NCBI GenBank assembly: GCA_004293445.1
Contig: RDYP01000003.1
Coordinates: 1 to 64,000 of the forward strand
Origin: Verrucomicrobiota bacterium
Lineage (GTDB): Bacteria; Verrucomicrobiota; Verrucomicrobiia; Verrucomicrobiales; Akkermansiaceae
DNA: 64,000 nucleotides
Direction: 5' to 3'
Shown here: positions 25,130 through 33,717 of the stretch, piece by piece
How positions within the stretch are numbered: the first letter of the stretch is position 1
Layout of the letters: each line of letters opens with the position of its first letter
Program-made: the position numbers and the translations under genes
Notes under the pieces: generated by a model
Told to the model about the DNA's origin: nothing
The model's input: the letters and a program-made list of their open reading frames with translations, nothing else
The model's database searches: none

Positions 25130-25998
25130 AAGAGCATGAACGGCAGTGGCTGCCTGCCGGACGCGTCCTCGGTTACGCAGAATACGGCGACCCCGCGGGC
25201 GAGCCGCTGTTTTATTTCCACGGCTGGCCGAGCAGCCGCTACCAAGGCAAACTGCTCGACGCCGCGGCGGCAAAGAACGGGCTGCGAGTCATCGCGCCGG
25301 ATCGCCCGGGATTCGGGCTGTCCGACCCGCTGCCTGGCCGGAGTTTCGCAAGCTGGCCGCGCGACGTGGCGGCACTGGCCGATGCGCTGGGGATCGAACA
25401 ATTCCGCGTCCAAGGCGTTTCCGGCGGAGGGCCGTACGCACTGGCCACGGCCTGGGGGCTGCCGGAGCGGGTGCTTGCAGCGGCGATCGTCTGTGGGGCT
25501 CCGCCGCTCGCCCATCCGGGCGACCGAGCCGGCCTCCACTGGATTTATCGTACTTTGATCGACTTGCGGCGTCTCCGCCATACCGCGGCGGGGCCACTGA
25601 TCCGGCTAAGTCGATGGATGCTTGCCCGAGGTCGCGAGCGCTTCCCGCTCAACTGCCTGCTGCACGGGATTCCCGCGAGGGATCGTGCCGCCTTGGCGGA
25701 TCCCGGATGCTGGGAAAGCGTGGTCCGCAGTTATCTGGAAGCCGTGCGTGGAGGTCCTGCCGAGCTTTTGGCGGAGGGCGAGTTGTATCTGGCGCCCTGG
25801 GACTTCGCACCGGAAGAAATCCGCATACCGATCGCTTTCTGGCATGGGCTGGATGATCGCAACCTGCCCTGTGCGGCGGCCCGCAAACTCGCGGCCCGCG
25901 TGCCGGGAGCGGAGGCTCACTGGGTGGCGGGCGAAGGGCATTACTCCCTGCCGCTGCATTTTCAAAACGAGGTGCTGGACTGGCTGCGACGGCACTGA
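25126..25998 (+). CDS. Alpha/beta-fold hydrolase
   Basis: 290 aa from the ATG at 25126, overlapping the VOC gene stop by 4 nt. Features: LFYFHGWPSSRYQG (oxyanion-hole region after the beta3 strand), APDRPGFGLSD, VQGVSGGGPYAL (nucleophile elbow G-V-S-G-G, catalytic Ser), FWHGLDDRN (likely acid) and VAGEGHYSLPL (catalytic His). A serine hydrolase with a lid-like helical insertion. The substrate is not predictable. Tail-to-tail with the thioredoxin-like gene, 14 bp apart. Confidence 0.85.
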   Translation: MKEHERQWLPAGRVLGYAEYGDPAGEPLFYFHGWPSSRYQGKLLDAAAAKNGLRVIAPDRPGFGLSDPLPGRSFASWPRDVAALADALGIEQFRVQGVSGGGPYALATAWGLPERVLAAAIVCGAPPLAHPGDRAGLHWIYRTLIDLRRLRHTAAGPLIRLSRWMLARGRERFPLNCLLHGIPARDRAALADPGCWESVVRSYLEAVRGGPAELLAEGELYLAPWDFAPEEIRIPIAFWHGLDDRNLPCAAARKLAARVPGAEAHWVAGEGHYSLPLHFQNEVLDWLRRH

Positions 25999-26012
25999 GC
26001 GGAGCGGACGAA

Positions 26013-26978
26013 CTACTCGGCGGACTTCGGGGCCTCGCTCGGCTCCTCGGCACCCTGCTTGCCAGCTTCTTCGAGCTGCATCCGGAAACTATCGAGCTGC
26101 GCCGCGGTCTCACTGTCGGGTGCGGCCGCCTTGGCCTCAGCGATCGCTTGGATCGCGTCGTCGAACTTCTCCATGCGGGCAAGAATCATCGCCTTGGTGG
26201 CGAGCACTTGAAGGAGGTCTTCACCTTCAAAGCCTCCTTCCGCGGCGGCCTTGGTGACATAGGCGAGGGCTCCCTCGAAGTCCTGCTTGGCACCGAAGTC
26301 GTTCAGCCCGTTCTCGAAATCCGCGAGTTTCTTTTGCGATTCCTGCCGCTTCACGAAGCCCGTCGCGTCCTTCGGATCGGCCGCCTTGATGGCCTCGATC
26401 ACCTCCGGATAAAAGGCAGCCAGAGCCGCGTCTTCCAACTCCATGGCATCGAGTGCCGCGACCAACGCCTTGGCCTTGGCCGGGCCCTTCGCCTTGGCCG
26501 CTTCGGCGAAGCTCTTGTCGCGGGTCTGCTTGCGGGCACGCAGCTCGTCCAAGTGGGCGACGTATTTCTCCGGGCCGCCTTCTTGGTAGCCGGTTTTTGC
26601 GAAAGGTTTTCCCGAGGCGTCGCAGAGGAGGAGGGTCGGGAAGCCCTCGATGGCATACTTTTCCTTCAACTCCTCGTTCTGCGCGAGGGTCTCCTTGCCG
26701 AGCTTCGACTTGTCCTGCGGCGAGTCGATTTCCACGAGAACGAACTTGTCCTTCACTCCAGACTTGAAGGCATCGTGCTTGAAAACCTCGTCATTGAGTT
26801 TGATGCACCAGCCGCACCAATCGGAGCCGGTGAAATCGACGAGCAGGTCCTTGTTTTCCGCGGCGGCCTGCTTGCGCGCGGCGGCGAAATCCTGGGACCA
26901 TCCTTCTCCAGCTGCCGACGCGAAGCTGGATCCGAGGCAGGTGGCGATGGCGGCGGCGAGGAGGCGATGGCTGATCAT
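26013..26978 (-). CDS. Exported thioredoxin-like protein
   Basis: 321 aa with a signal peptide (MISHRLLAAAIATCLGSSFASA). The first domain is thioredoxin-like: DLLVDFTGSDWCGWCIKLNDEV with the redox pair in CGWC, FVLVEIDSP and YAIEGFPTLLLCDASGKP (cis-Pro). The C-terminal half (from about 170) is helical and TPR-like (DFEGALAYVTKAAAEGG, ARMEKFDDAIQAIAEAKA), then an acidic tail. Probably a periplasmic thiol-disulfide enzyme; this type is abundant in Verrucomicrobia and Planctomycetes. Confidence 0.85.
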   Translation of the reverse strand: MISHRLLAAAIATCLGSSFASAAGEGWSQDFAAARKQAAAENKDLLVDFTGSDWCGWCIKLNDEVFKHDAFKSGVKDKFVLVEIDSPQDKSKLGKETLAQNEELKEKYAIEGFPTLLLCDASGKPFAKTGYQEGGPEKYVAHLDELRARKQTRDKSFAEAAKAKGPAKAKALVAALDAMELEDAALAAFYPEVIEAIKAADPKDATGFVKRQESQKKLADFENGLNDFGAKQDFEGALAYVTKAAAEGGFEGEDLLQVLATKAMILARMEKFDDAIQAIAEAKAAAPDSETAAQLDSFRMQLEEAGKQGAEEPSEAPKSAE

Positions 26979-27118
26979 GGTGAAAAAAACCGTGGTTCCG
27001 GTCGGAAGGCTGTCAGAGAAGCGGATTACGAATTTTTTCCAAGCAATTCGCGCGGACCTTCGGGTGAGTGCGTCGATTGGGGATTGGACGGCGACGGGAT
27101 GGGCGTCATGATCCCGCC

Positions 27119-28204
27119 GTGCAAGCTGCGCTCACCGGTTACGACCCCGCCGCTCTCGAGGCCTATCTGGCCGCCGAGGGCCAGCCCGCGTTTCGCGCCG
27201 GGCAGATCCTCGATTGGATTTGGAAAAAGAAAGCCGCGTCGGTGGATGCGATGAGCAACCTGCCGGCCGCCCTGCGCGAGAAGCTGGCTGCCTCGTTCCG
27301 ACTGCACGCGCTCGAACACTCGCTGACCCAAGGCAGCGGCGACACCACCCGCAAGTTCCTCTTCAAACTGCACGACGGCCGCTACGTGGAAAGCGTGCTG
27401 ATCCCGGCGAACCCCGCGCTTTACGGCGAACGATCCGACCGGCGCACGCTCTGCGTTTCGTCGCAGGTCGGCTGCGCCTACGGTTGCAAATTCTGCGCCT
27501 CGGGGCTGGCCGGATTTTCCCGCAACCTCGACGCCTCTGAAATCGCCGGCCAGGTGCTGATGGCCGAACAACTTTCGGGCGAGCGGGTGGACAACCTCGT
27601 CTTCATGGGCATGGGCGAGCCGCTTGCCAACCTCGACAACCTGCTCGCCGCGGTATCGATCATCACCTCACCCTGGGGCCTGCACCTCGGCGCGCGGCAT
27701 CTCACGGTATCGACCTCGGGCCTTGTCCCGCAAATCCGCAAACTCGCAGAACACCCGCAGCAGATCCGGCTGGCGATCTCGCTCCACGGGGCGACCGACG
27801 AGGTTCGCGGCCAGATCATGCCGGTGAACAAGAAGTGGGGCACCGCCGAGCTGTTCGACGCGCTCGACTACTGGAACTCTCGTAAGAAGCAGCACCTGAC
27901 GCTGGAATACATCCTGATCGACGGCGTGAACGACGACCTCGGGCAGGCCCGCATTCTGGCCAGCCATGCGCGGCGGCTGAAGGCGAAGGTGAATCTGATT
28001 CCCTACAACACGGTGGAAGGACTGGACTGGAAGCGACCCGCGGAAGATCGCTGCCGCGCCTTCCGCGACATCCTCAAAAATGCCGGCGTCGCCGCCACCC
28101 TGCGGCTGGAAAAAGGGCACGACATCGATGCCGCCTGCGGCCAGCTCCGGCTCAAGCAAGAGACCGAAGAAGGCATCATCGAGGCACCCGCCAAGACGCG
28201 CTGA
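27119..28204 (+). CDS. rlmN: 23S rRNA/tRNA adenine-C2 methyltransferase RlmN
   Basis: 361 aa from a GTG at 27119 (VQAALTGYDPAALEAYLA); codons upstream are Arg-rich and unlike the family. Radical-SAM motif GCAYGCKFC (C119, C123, C126) binds the [4Fe-4S] cluster. Other signatures: FRAGQILDWIWKK at the N-terminus, NLVFMGMGEPLANLDN, LTVSTSGLVPQI, RLAISLHGA and LRLEKGHDIDAACGQL, which supplies the catalytic C-terminal Cys. It makes m2A2503 in 23S rRNA and m2A37 in some tRNAs. Tail-to-tail with dus, 6 bp apart. Confidence 0.93.
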   Translation: MQAALTGYDPAALEAYLAAEGQPAFRAGQILDWIWKKKAASVDAMSNLPAALREKLAASFRLHALEHSLTQGSGDTTRKFLFKLHDGRYVESVLIPANPALYGERSDRRTLCVSSQVGCAYGCKFCASGLAGFSRNLDASEIAGQVLMAEQLSGERVDNLVFMGMGEPLANLDNLLAAVSIITSPWGLHLGARHLTVSTSGLVPQIRKLAEHPQQIRLAISLHGATDEVRGQIMPVNKKWGTAELFDALDYWNSRKKQHLTLEYILIDGVNDDLGQARILASHARRLKAKVNLIPYNTVEGLDWKRPAEDRCRAFRDILKNAGVAATLRLEKGHDIDAACGQLRLKQETEEGIIEAPAKTR

Positions 28205-28210
28205 GTCCCA

Positions 28211-29239
28211 TCAAGCGAGGAGTTCGGCGAAGCCACAGAACACTCGCGAGCCTTCCTGCGGGGCGGGCGGCAGGGGTTCGTCGCGGTCGAGGTGATCGCG
28301 ACAGGCCGAGTGGAAATCCTCCGGCGTCTTCGCGCGGCGGATGCGGAATTCAAAATCGGGATCGTGGCCTTGGGTGACGAATACCATGGTCTTTTTCATC
28401 CGCTGGACGTGGCCGAGTTCATCGAAGCGGGCGGCGGAAGCGGCAAGTTCGTCGTGCAGCAAAAGCACGTGCTCCAGCAGATCGCGGCAACGCGGAGCAG
28501 GCGCTGCCGTCCCTTCCAAGGCGGCGCGCAACTGGGCGAAGAGCCAGGGATTGCGGATCGCCCCGCGGCCGATCATCAACCCGGCGGCGCCCGATTTCCG
28601 CAGGTAGGCGAGGCCGGTCGCGACATCGACCACGTTGCCGTTCGCGATGACCGGGCAGGGCAGGGTGTCCACGGCAAGCTTCACGCAGTCCGGGTGGACC
28701 GGCGTGGCGTAGCGTTCCTCGACGGTGCGGCCATGGATCGCAAGGGCATCGATCGCATGCTTGCGGAAGATCTCCAACAAGAGCGGGAACTCGTCGTGAT
28801 GATGATAGCCGATCCGCGTTTTCACCGTGAAGCGGCCGGGGATCGCATCGCGCAGCGCGCCGAGGATTCGGTCGACCTTCGGCAAATTCCGTAGCAGCCC
28901 GCCCCCGGCTTCCTTGCGGCAGACGACCGGTGCCGGACAGCCGAGGTTGAGATCGATGCCCGCGACCGGGTGCTCTAACAATTCCTTCGCGGTACGAACC
29001 AGCGCGTCAACGTCTTGGCCGATCATCTGGGCGAAGATCGGCCGCCCGGTCGGATTTTCGTCGATCGAGCGCAGGATCCACGCGTTCGGCCGCGACTCGG
29101 GATGGACGCGAAAATACTCGGTCACATAGACGTCGGCCCCGCCGCGGGGATGGACGACCTTGAGGAAAGGCAGGTCGGTCACGTCCTGCATCGGCGCGAG
29201 GTAGAGCGCCGGACGACCGGCGGGGAGGATGGACGTCAT
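28211..29239 (-). CDS. dus: tRNA-dihydrouridine synthase
   Basis: 342 aa. FMN-dependent TIM barrel: YLAPMQDVTDLPFLKVV at the start, FAQMIGQDVDAL, GIDLNLGCPAPVVCRKEAGGGLL split as LNLGCPAP plus KEAGGGLL (catalytic Cys in GCPAP/VCRKE region), VKTRIGY, AIHGRT and VIANGNV with GLMIGRGAIRNPWLF for phosphate binding. Reduces uridine to dihydrouridine in the tRNA D-loop. The subtype (A/B/C) cannot be fixed by eye. Confidence 0.92.
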   Translation of the reverse strand: MTSILPAGRPALYLAPMQDVTDLPFLKVVHPRGGADVYVTEYFRVHPESRPNAWILRSIDENPTGRPIFAQMIGQDVDALVRTAKELLEHPVAGIDLNLGCPAPVVCRKEAGGGLLRNLPKVDRILGALRDAIPGRFTVKTRIGYHHHDEFPLLLEIFRKHAIDALAIHGRTVEERYATPVHPDCVKLAVDTLPCPVIANGNVVDVATGLAYLRKSGAAGLMIGRGAIRNPWLFAQLRAALEGTAAPAPRCRDLLEHVLLLHDELAASAARFDELGHVQRMKKTMVFVTQGHDPDFEFRIRRAKTPEDFHSACRDHLDRDEPLPPAPQEGSRVFCGFAELLA

Positions 29240-29313
29240 GTCGGGAGCAGTCTAGCGATCGGAAGCGCCGGAGTGGATAGGATTTTCACGAGTAGCGGCA
29301 GCCGGACGAACAC

Positions 29314-29916
29314 TCAGCGCGGGCGGGGAAGCTCGAAGAGATCGGCGCTGCGGCAGTACCAATCGGGCACGGCCATGCGACCAATCGGTTGATAGACTTC
29401 CTGACGAATCCGCAGCGCGACGGGATCGATGCATTCGTCGCGAACATGAACACGGTGAACGATCCCGAGGACCAGGCGGTTGGAACCAACCTCGATGATC
29501 GAGTGGACCTTGCACTCGAGCGCGGCCGGAGCAGCGGCGATCCGCGGCGTCGCGATGCTGGACGATGGCGCGGTGGCCAGGCCTTCGAGCTCGGTCTCGC
29601 TGAGATCCGGCGGATGGCTGGCGGAACTGCGGACCATCGCCGCGGCGAGGGTCTCATCGACCATGTTGACCACGAATTCACCGCTGCGGCGAACATTTCG
29701 GGCGCTGTCTTTCGGCGTGCCGTCGTCGCGATCTCCAGGCGCGAAGACGACCAGTGGCGGATCGTCGCCGAAGACATTAAAAAAGGAGAAGGGGGCCGCA
29801 TTCACCTTGCCGTTCTCATGAAGCGTGGTGACCCAGGCGATGGGCCGCGGGGTCACCAAACCGACGAGAATCGGATAGGCGCGATCGGCGTGCGCGCCGA
29901 GCAGATCGAGTTCCAT
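29314..29916 (-). CDS. Flavin-reductase-like FMN-binding protein
   Basis: 200 aa from the ATG at 29916 (MELDLLGAHADRAYPILVGL). Split-barrel flavin reductase pattern: PRPIAWVTTLHENGKVNAAPFSFFNVFGDDPPLVVFAPG, seen as PRPIAWVTT and NAAPFSFFN with PPLVVF, then KDSARNVRRSGEFVVNMV. Binds FMN and may use NAD(P)H to supply reduced flavin, or be a stand-alone oxidoreductase. A long open frame further upstream is antisense to the divergent membrane-protein gene. Only 99 bp separate the two starts. Confidence 0.85.
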   Translation of the reverse strand: MELDLLGAHADRAYPILVGLVTPRPIAWVTTLHENGKVNAAPFSFFNVFGDDPPLVVFAPGDRDDGTPKDSARNVRRSGEFVVNMVDETLAAAMVRSSASHPPDLSETELEGLATAPSSSIATPRIAAAPAALECKVHSIIEVGSNRLVLGIVHRVHVRDECIDPVALRIRQEVYQPIGRMAVPDWYCRSADLFELPRPR

Positions 29917-30015
29917 GCCGACAAGCATGGCAAGGGAAGGCGCCCCCGGCAACCCGATGTCCGGACTTGCCCGCACCGCGGCGGCATCGATCATATCGGC
30001 GTGGAAAGCGCGCGC

Positions 30016-30954
30016 ATGGACGACTTGCCGGACCGCTTCGGTGCGATGTTCGTGAAGGAGCTGCGGCAGAACATGCGCCGCGGTAGTTTCGTCTATCCCT
30101 TTCTCGGGATCCAAGTGCTCGCGGTGCTCGCTCTCTTGGCGGAGTTCCAGAACGGCTCAGGCAGGTCGTTCGAGAAATATCCGGGCGTGCTGAACCTGGC
30201 GATGCTCGGCAACTCCGGGCCATTCTGGTGGGTAGTCATGCTGGTTTGTGGAGTCGTCATGCCGCTCGGCGGACTGGTGCTGATGGGCCAGGAACTGGAG
30301 GAGGGAAATCACGAGTTGCTGTTGCTGACCAAACTCAACCGCTGGCGAGTGGTGGGTGGGAAATTTCTCACGCTGTGGGGACTCTGCGTGCTGACCTTTG
30401 TCTCGCTGCTACCCTACGTGATCGTCCGCTACAATGTCGGGGCGATCGAAGTGATCAACGAACTCGCGCTTTCGTTGAGCGTGCTCGCCCTTTCGGCAGT
30501 GATGTGTGCCGGGGCGATCGGCGCATCGTCGTTCAAGGGACTGCTGGCACGGACCACGACCATGCTGCTGTTCATCGGCTCGATGCTTTTGGGCGGCGCT
30601 CCTCCACTCGTCGCCGCCGCGGCAGTCTCCAGCAAATGCGGCGTTTTTTATCATCTGAACGCGATCGCCGCGACCGCGTGCTATCTCCTGCTCGGCCTCT
30701 CGCTGGCCCGCTCACGACTGCGACTCGTCGTCCATGCCTATGAGGTGAAACCCAGCTTCATGGTCGTCGGGATGCTACTCTTCGCGCCTTTCGTGATCGG
30801 CATGGCCACGGCGATGACCGGCGGCTATGCAGGCTTTGTCGGGCTGGTCGGAATGGCACTGGTCGGCTTCTTCGCCGATGCCACGCCGAAGGCACCCGCT
30901 TGGGTCAAGCCACCGCCACCGAACATCCCGCCGCCGCCGGAAGCGACCGCCTGA
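30016..30954 (+). CDS. Multi-pass membrane protein, ABC-2-permease-like
   Basis: 312 aa from the ATG at 30016 (MDDLPDRFGAMFVKELRQNMR). The FVKELRQNMR start followed by a hydrophobic segment is typical of ABC-2-type permease subunits. About six TM segments follow: YPFLGIQVLAVLALLAEF, FWWVVMLVCGVVMPLGGLVL, LTLWGLCVLTFVSLLPYVIV, LALSLSVLALSAVMCAGAIG, TMLLFIGSMLLGGAPPLVA and FMVVGMLLFAPFVIGMATAM. The short C-terminal tail is Pro-rich. No ATPase gene adjoins it, so a role in transport is unproven. Confidence 0.65.
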   Translation: MDDLPDRFGAMFVKELRQNMRRGSFVYPFLGIQVLAVLALLAEFQNGSGRSFEKYPGVLNLAMLGNSGPFWWVVMLVCGVVMPLGGLVLMGQELEEGNHELLLLTKLNRWRVVGGKFLTLWGLCVLTFVSLLPYVIVRYNVGAIEVINELALSLSVLALSAVMCAGAIGASSFKGLLARTTTMLLFIGSMLLGGAPPLVAAAAVSSKCGVFYHLNAIAATACYLLLGLSLARSRLRLVVHAYEVKPSFMVVGMLLFAPFVIGMATAMTGGYAGFVGLVGMALVGFFADATPKAPAWVKPPPPNIPPPPEATA

Positions 30955-31015
30955 CAAGCACGGCGTGCCGGATTTATGATGGCCACGCTTCGCCGCCACC
31001 CTCATCCTGCCACCC

Positions 31016-32674
31016 ATGCTTGTCCGATATCTCCTGCTCATGGCGGCTCTCGTCTGCTCCCTCGCGGCGGAGTCTTTTCCCGTGACCATCCGCGTCGATG
31101 TCGAACGGCCCGGCACCGAGCTCAAGCCGATCTGGCGCTTCTTCGGCGCGGACGAGCCGAACTACGCAACGATGAAGCACGGCGACGAACTGCTCGGCCA
31201 CCTCGGCGAGCTGCGCCCAAAGCAGGTCTTCTTCCGCGCCCACAGCCTGCTGGTCACCGGCGATGGCACGGCGGCGCTGAAGTGGGGATCGACCAACGCC
31301 TACACCGAAGACGCGGCGGGAAATCCCATCTATGACTGGAGCATCGTCGACGGCATCTTCGACGCCTATCTCAAGAACGGCGTGCGGCCTTACGTGCAAA
31401 TCGGCTTCATGCCGCAAGCGCTGTCGCGAAAGCCCGAACCCTATCGCCACCACTGGACGCCGCGCGCCAAGTACGACGAGATCTACACCGGCTGGGCTTA
31501 TCCACCGAAGGACTGGGCGAAGTGGGAAGAGCTGGTCTTCCAGTGGGCGAAGCATTCGGTGGAGAAGTACGGCCGCGACGAGGTGCTGAAGTGGTACTGG
31601 CAGGTTTGGAACGAGCCGAACCTCGACTACTGGCGCGGCACTCGCGACGAGTTCTTCAAGCTCCACGATCACGCGATCCGCGCCGTCCGTCGCGCCATCC
31701 CCGATGCCAAGGTCGGCGGCCCTGACGTGGCCGGAGGAACCGGAGGCGACTTCCTGAAGAGCTTCCTCGAGCACTGCCTGAAGGGGAAAAACCACGCCAC
31801 CGGCGAAACCGGAACGCCCATCGATTTCATCTCCTTCCACGCCAAAGGCGCGCCACGGCACATCGACGGCCGCGTCCAAATGGGCATCGCCAGCCAGCTC
31901 AGGAATATTGACGATGCCTTCCAAGTCATCGCCCGCTACCCAGAGCTCAAGGACAAGCCGATCGTCATCGGCGAGTCCGATCCCGAAGGCTGCGCCGCCT
32001 GCCAAGGACCGCACCTCGCTTACCGCAACGGCACGATGTATTCGAGCTACACCGCCGCCAGCTTCCCCCGAAAGCTCGACCTCGCCGACAAGCACGGCGT
32101 GAATCTGGAAGGCGCGCTCACCTGGGCCTTCGAGTTCGAGGACCAACCCTACTTCGCCGGCTTCCGCACCTTGGCGACCAACGGCATCGACAAGCCCGTG
32201 CTCAACGTCTTCCGCCTCTTCTCACGAATGGACGGTGCGCGGCTACCGGTCAGCAGCGACGCCGCCGTGTCCCTGCCCGATCTCCTCCGCTCCGGCGTCC
32301 GCGGCAAGCCGGACGTCTCGGCGCTGGCGGCGATGCGCGGCAAAAAACTGAGCGTGCTGGTCTGGCATTATCACGACGACGATCTCCGCGGCCCCGATGC
32401 CGAGGTGCGGATCGACCTCCCCGGCGCACCGAAAGGAATGCCGGAGATCACCCGCCACCTGATCGACGAGACTCACGCGAATTCTTTCACCGCCTGGCAA
32501 GCGATGGGCTCACCGCAACAACCCAGCAGTTCCCAACTCGCCGAACTGGAAGCCGCGAGCCGACTCGTCCCGCTCGAGGAGTCGCCTCGTTTTATCGAGG
32601 AGGAGAAGCTTTCCGCCGTCTTCGTCACCCTGCCCCGCCAAGGCGTGACCCTGCTCGAACTGGAGTGGAAATGA
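31016..32674 (+). CDS. Exported GH39-family glycoside hydrolase
   Basis: 552 aa with a signal peptide (MLVRYLLLMAALVCSLAAES). GH39 (beta-xylosidase / alpha-L-iduronidase clan GH-A) features: WRFFGADEPNYAT near the N-terminus, the acid/base WQVWNEPN (E200), a catalytic-barrel strand FISFHAKG and the likely nucleophile PIVIGESDPEG (E320). The C-terminal beta domain (DVSALAAMRGKKLSVLVWHYHDDDL) fits GH39 accessory beta-sandwiches. It acts outside the cytoplasm on xylan-type or similar oligosaccharides; specificity is inferred only. Confidence 0.85.
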   Translation: MLVRYLLLMAALVCSLAAESFPVTIRVDVERPGTELKPIWRFFGADEPNYATMKHGDELLGHLGELRPKQVFFRAHSLLVTGDGTAALKWGSTNAYTEDAAGNPIYDWSIVDGIFDAYLKNGVRPYVQIGFMPQALSRKPEPYRHHWTPRAKYDEIYTGWAYPPKDWAKWEELVFQWAKHSVEKYGRDEVLKWYWQVWNEPNLDYWRGTRDEFFKLHDHAIRAVRRAIPDAKVGGPDVAGGTGGDFLKSFLEHCLKGKNHATGETGTPIDFISFHAKGAPRHIDGRVQMGIASQLRNIDDAFQVIARYPELKDKPIVIGESDPEGCAACQGPHLAYRNGTMYSSYTAASFPRKLDLADKHGVNLEGALTWAFEFEDQPYFAGFRTLATNGIDKPVLNVFRLFSRMDGARLPVSSDAAVSLPDLLRSGVRGKPDVSALAAMRGKKLSVLVWHYHDDDLRGPDAEVRIDLPGAPKGMPEITRHLIDETHANSFTAWQAMGSPQQPSSSQLAELEAASRLVPLEESPRFIEEEKLSAVFVTLPRQGVTLLELEWK

Positions 32675-32732
32675 AGCAACCCGCCTTTCCCCTCGCCCGA
32701 CCCCTCTTGCCAGCCTGAACTGCCGCCCAGCC

Positions 32733-33650
32733 ATGCCACGCGCCGCCCTTGAACGACTCCGCGAACGCCTCGTCTCCACCGTGCTCGGCTCGGAGGACGC
32801 CGCCGACCTGCTGCTGACCGCCCTGCTCGCTCGCGGCCACGCGCTGATCGAAGGCGCGCCCGGGATCGGCAAAACCTCCCTGGCCCACACGCTGGCCACC
32901 TCGATCGGTGGCACCTTCAAACGCGTGCAATTCACGCCCGACCTGCTGCCTGCCGATCTCCTCGGCTACTCGCTCTATCGGATGGACCGCGGCGATTTCG
33001 AATTCGTCCCCGGCCCGGTCTTCGCCCACTGCGTCCTCGCGGACGAAATCAACCGGACCTCGCCCCGCGTCCAAAGCGCCCTGCTCGAGTGCATGAACGA
33101 GCAGCAGGTCACCCTCGACGGCATCACTCGACCCCTCCCCGCCCCCTTTTTCGTCATCGCCACCCAGAACGACAGCGACCGCCACGGCACCTTCCCCCTG
33201 CCCGAACCGCAGCTCGACCGCTTCCTGCTTTCCATCCGCATGGACCTGCCGACCGCGGACGTCCAGCAGCGCATCCTCCTCGCCCACGCCGCCGGAGAAA
33301 TTCAGAGCGGGCCGAAAGATGCCACCCTGCTCGATCCCGCCGCCGTGCTTCTTCTGCAAAACGCGGTCCAAGAGGTCCAAGTCGCGCCCGTCCTCGCCGG
33401 CTACATCACCGCGCTCTGCGAGTCCCTTCGGCGCCTCTCCGGCTCCGATCACGCCGTTTCGGTGCGCGGTTCCCTCGCCCTGATGCAGGCCTCCCGCGCG
33501 GCGGCCTATCTCGATGGCGCACCAGCCCTTTATCCCGACCACATCCAGGCCCTCTTCCCCGCCGTCCTCCGCCACCGCCTCTCGCCCGACGATGGCCGCG
33601 ACCCTGCCGAACTGATCACCGCCGCCCTCGAAAGCACACCGGTGCCGTGA
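32733..33650 (+). CDS. moxR: MoxR-family AAA+ ATPase
   Basis: 305 aa. Walker A EGAPGIGKTS, Walker B VLADEINRTSPRVQSALLECM, sensor-1-like FFVIATQNDSDRHGTFPLPE (the NP-like ATQN motif), and LDRFLLSIRMDLP with a C-terminal lid (VSVRGSLALMQASRAAAYL). MoxR proteins are chaperone-like ATPases, usually followed by DUF58 and von-Willebrand-A genes. Here miaB follows instead, so the gene is an orphan in this window. A 15-codon frame overlapping the GH39 stop upstream is not called. Confidence 0.9.
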   Translation: MPRAALERLRERLVSTVLGSEDAADLLLTALLARGHALIEGAPGIGKTSLAHTLATSIGGTFKRVQFTPDLLPADLLGYSLYRMDRGDFEFVPGPVFAHCVLADEINRTSPRVQSALLECMNEQQVTLDGITRPLPAPFFVIATQNDSDRHGTFPLPEPQLDRFLLSIRMDLPTADVQQRILLAHAAGEIQSGPKDATLLDPAAVLLLQNAVQEVQVAPVLAGYITALCESLRRLSGSDHAVSVRGSLALMQASRAAAYLDGAPALYPDHIQALFPAVLRHRLSPDDGRDPAELITAALESTPVP

Positions 33651-33717
33651 AAGAGCGCTTCTTCTAACGCCTTGAACGCCCGGCCGAGCCCGGCTAGCGT
33701 CCACGCCCCCGCCCATC

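Noticed and set aside
32671-32718. 15-codon frame overlapping the GH39 stop by ATGA
   Set aside because: Too short, Pro-rich, no similarity and no separate ribosome-binding site.
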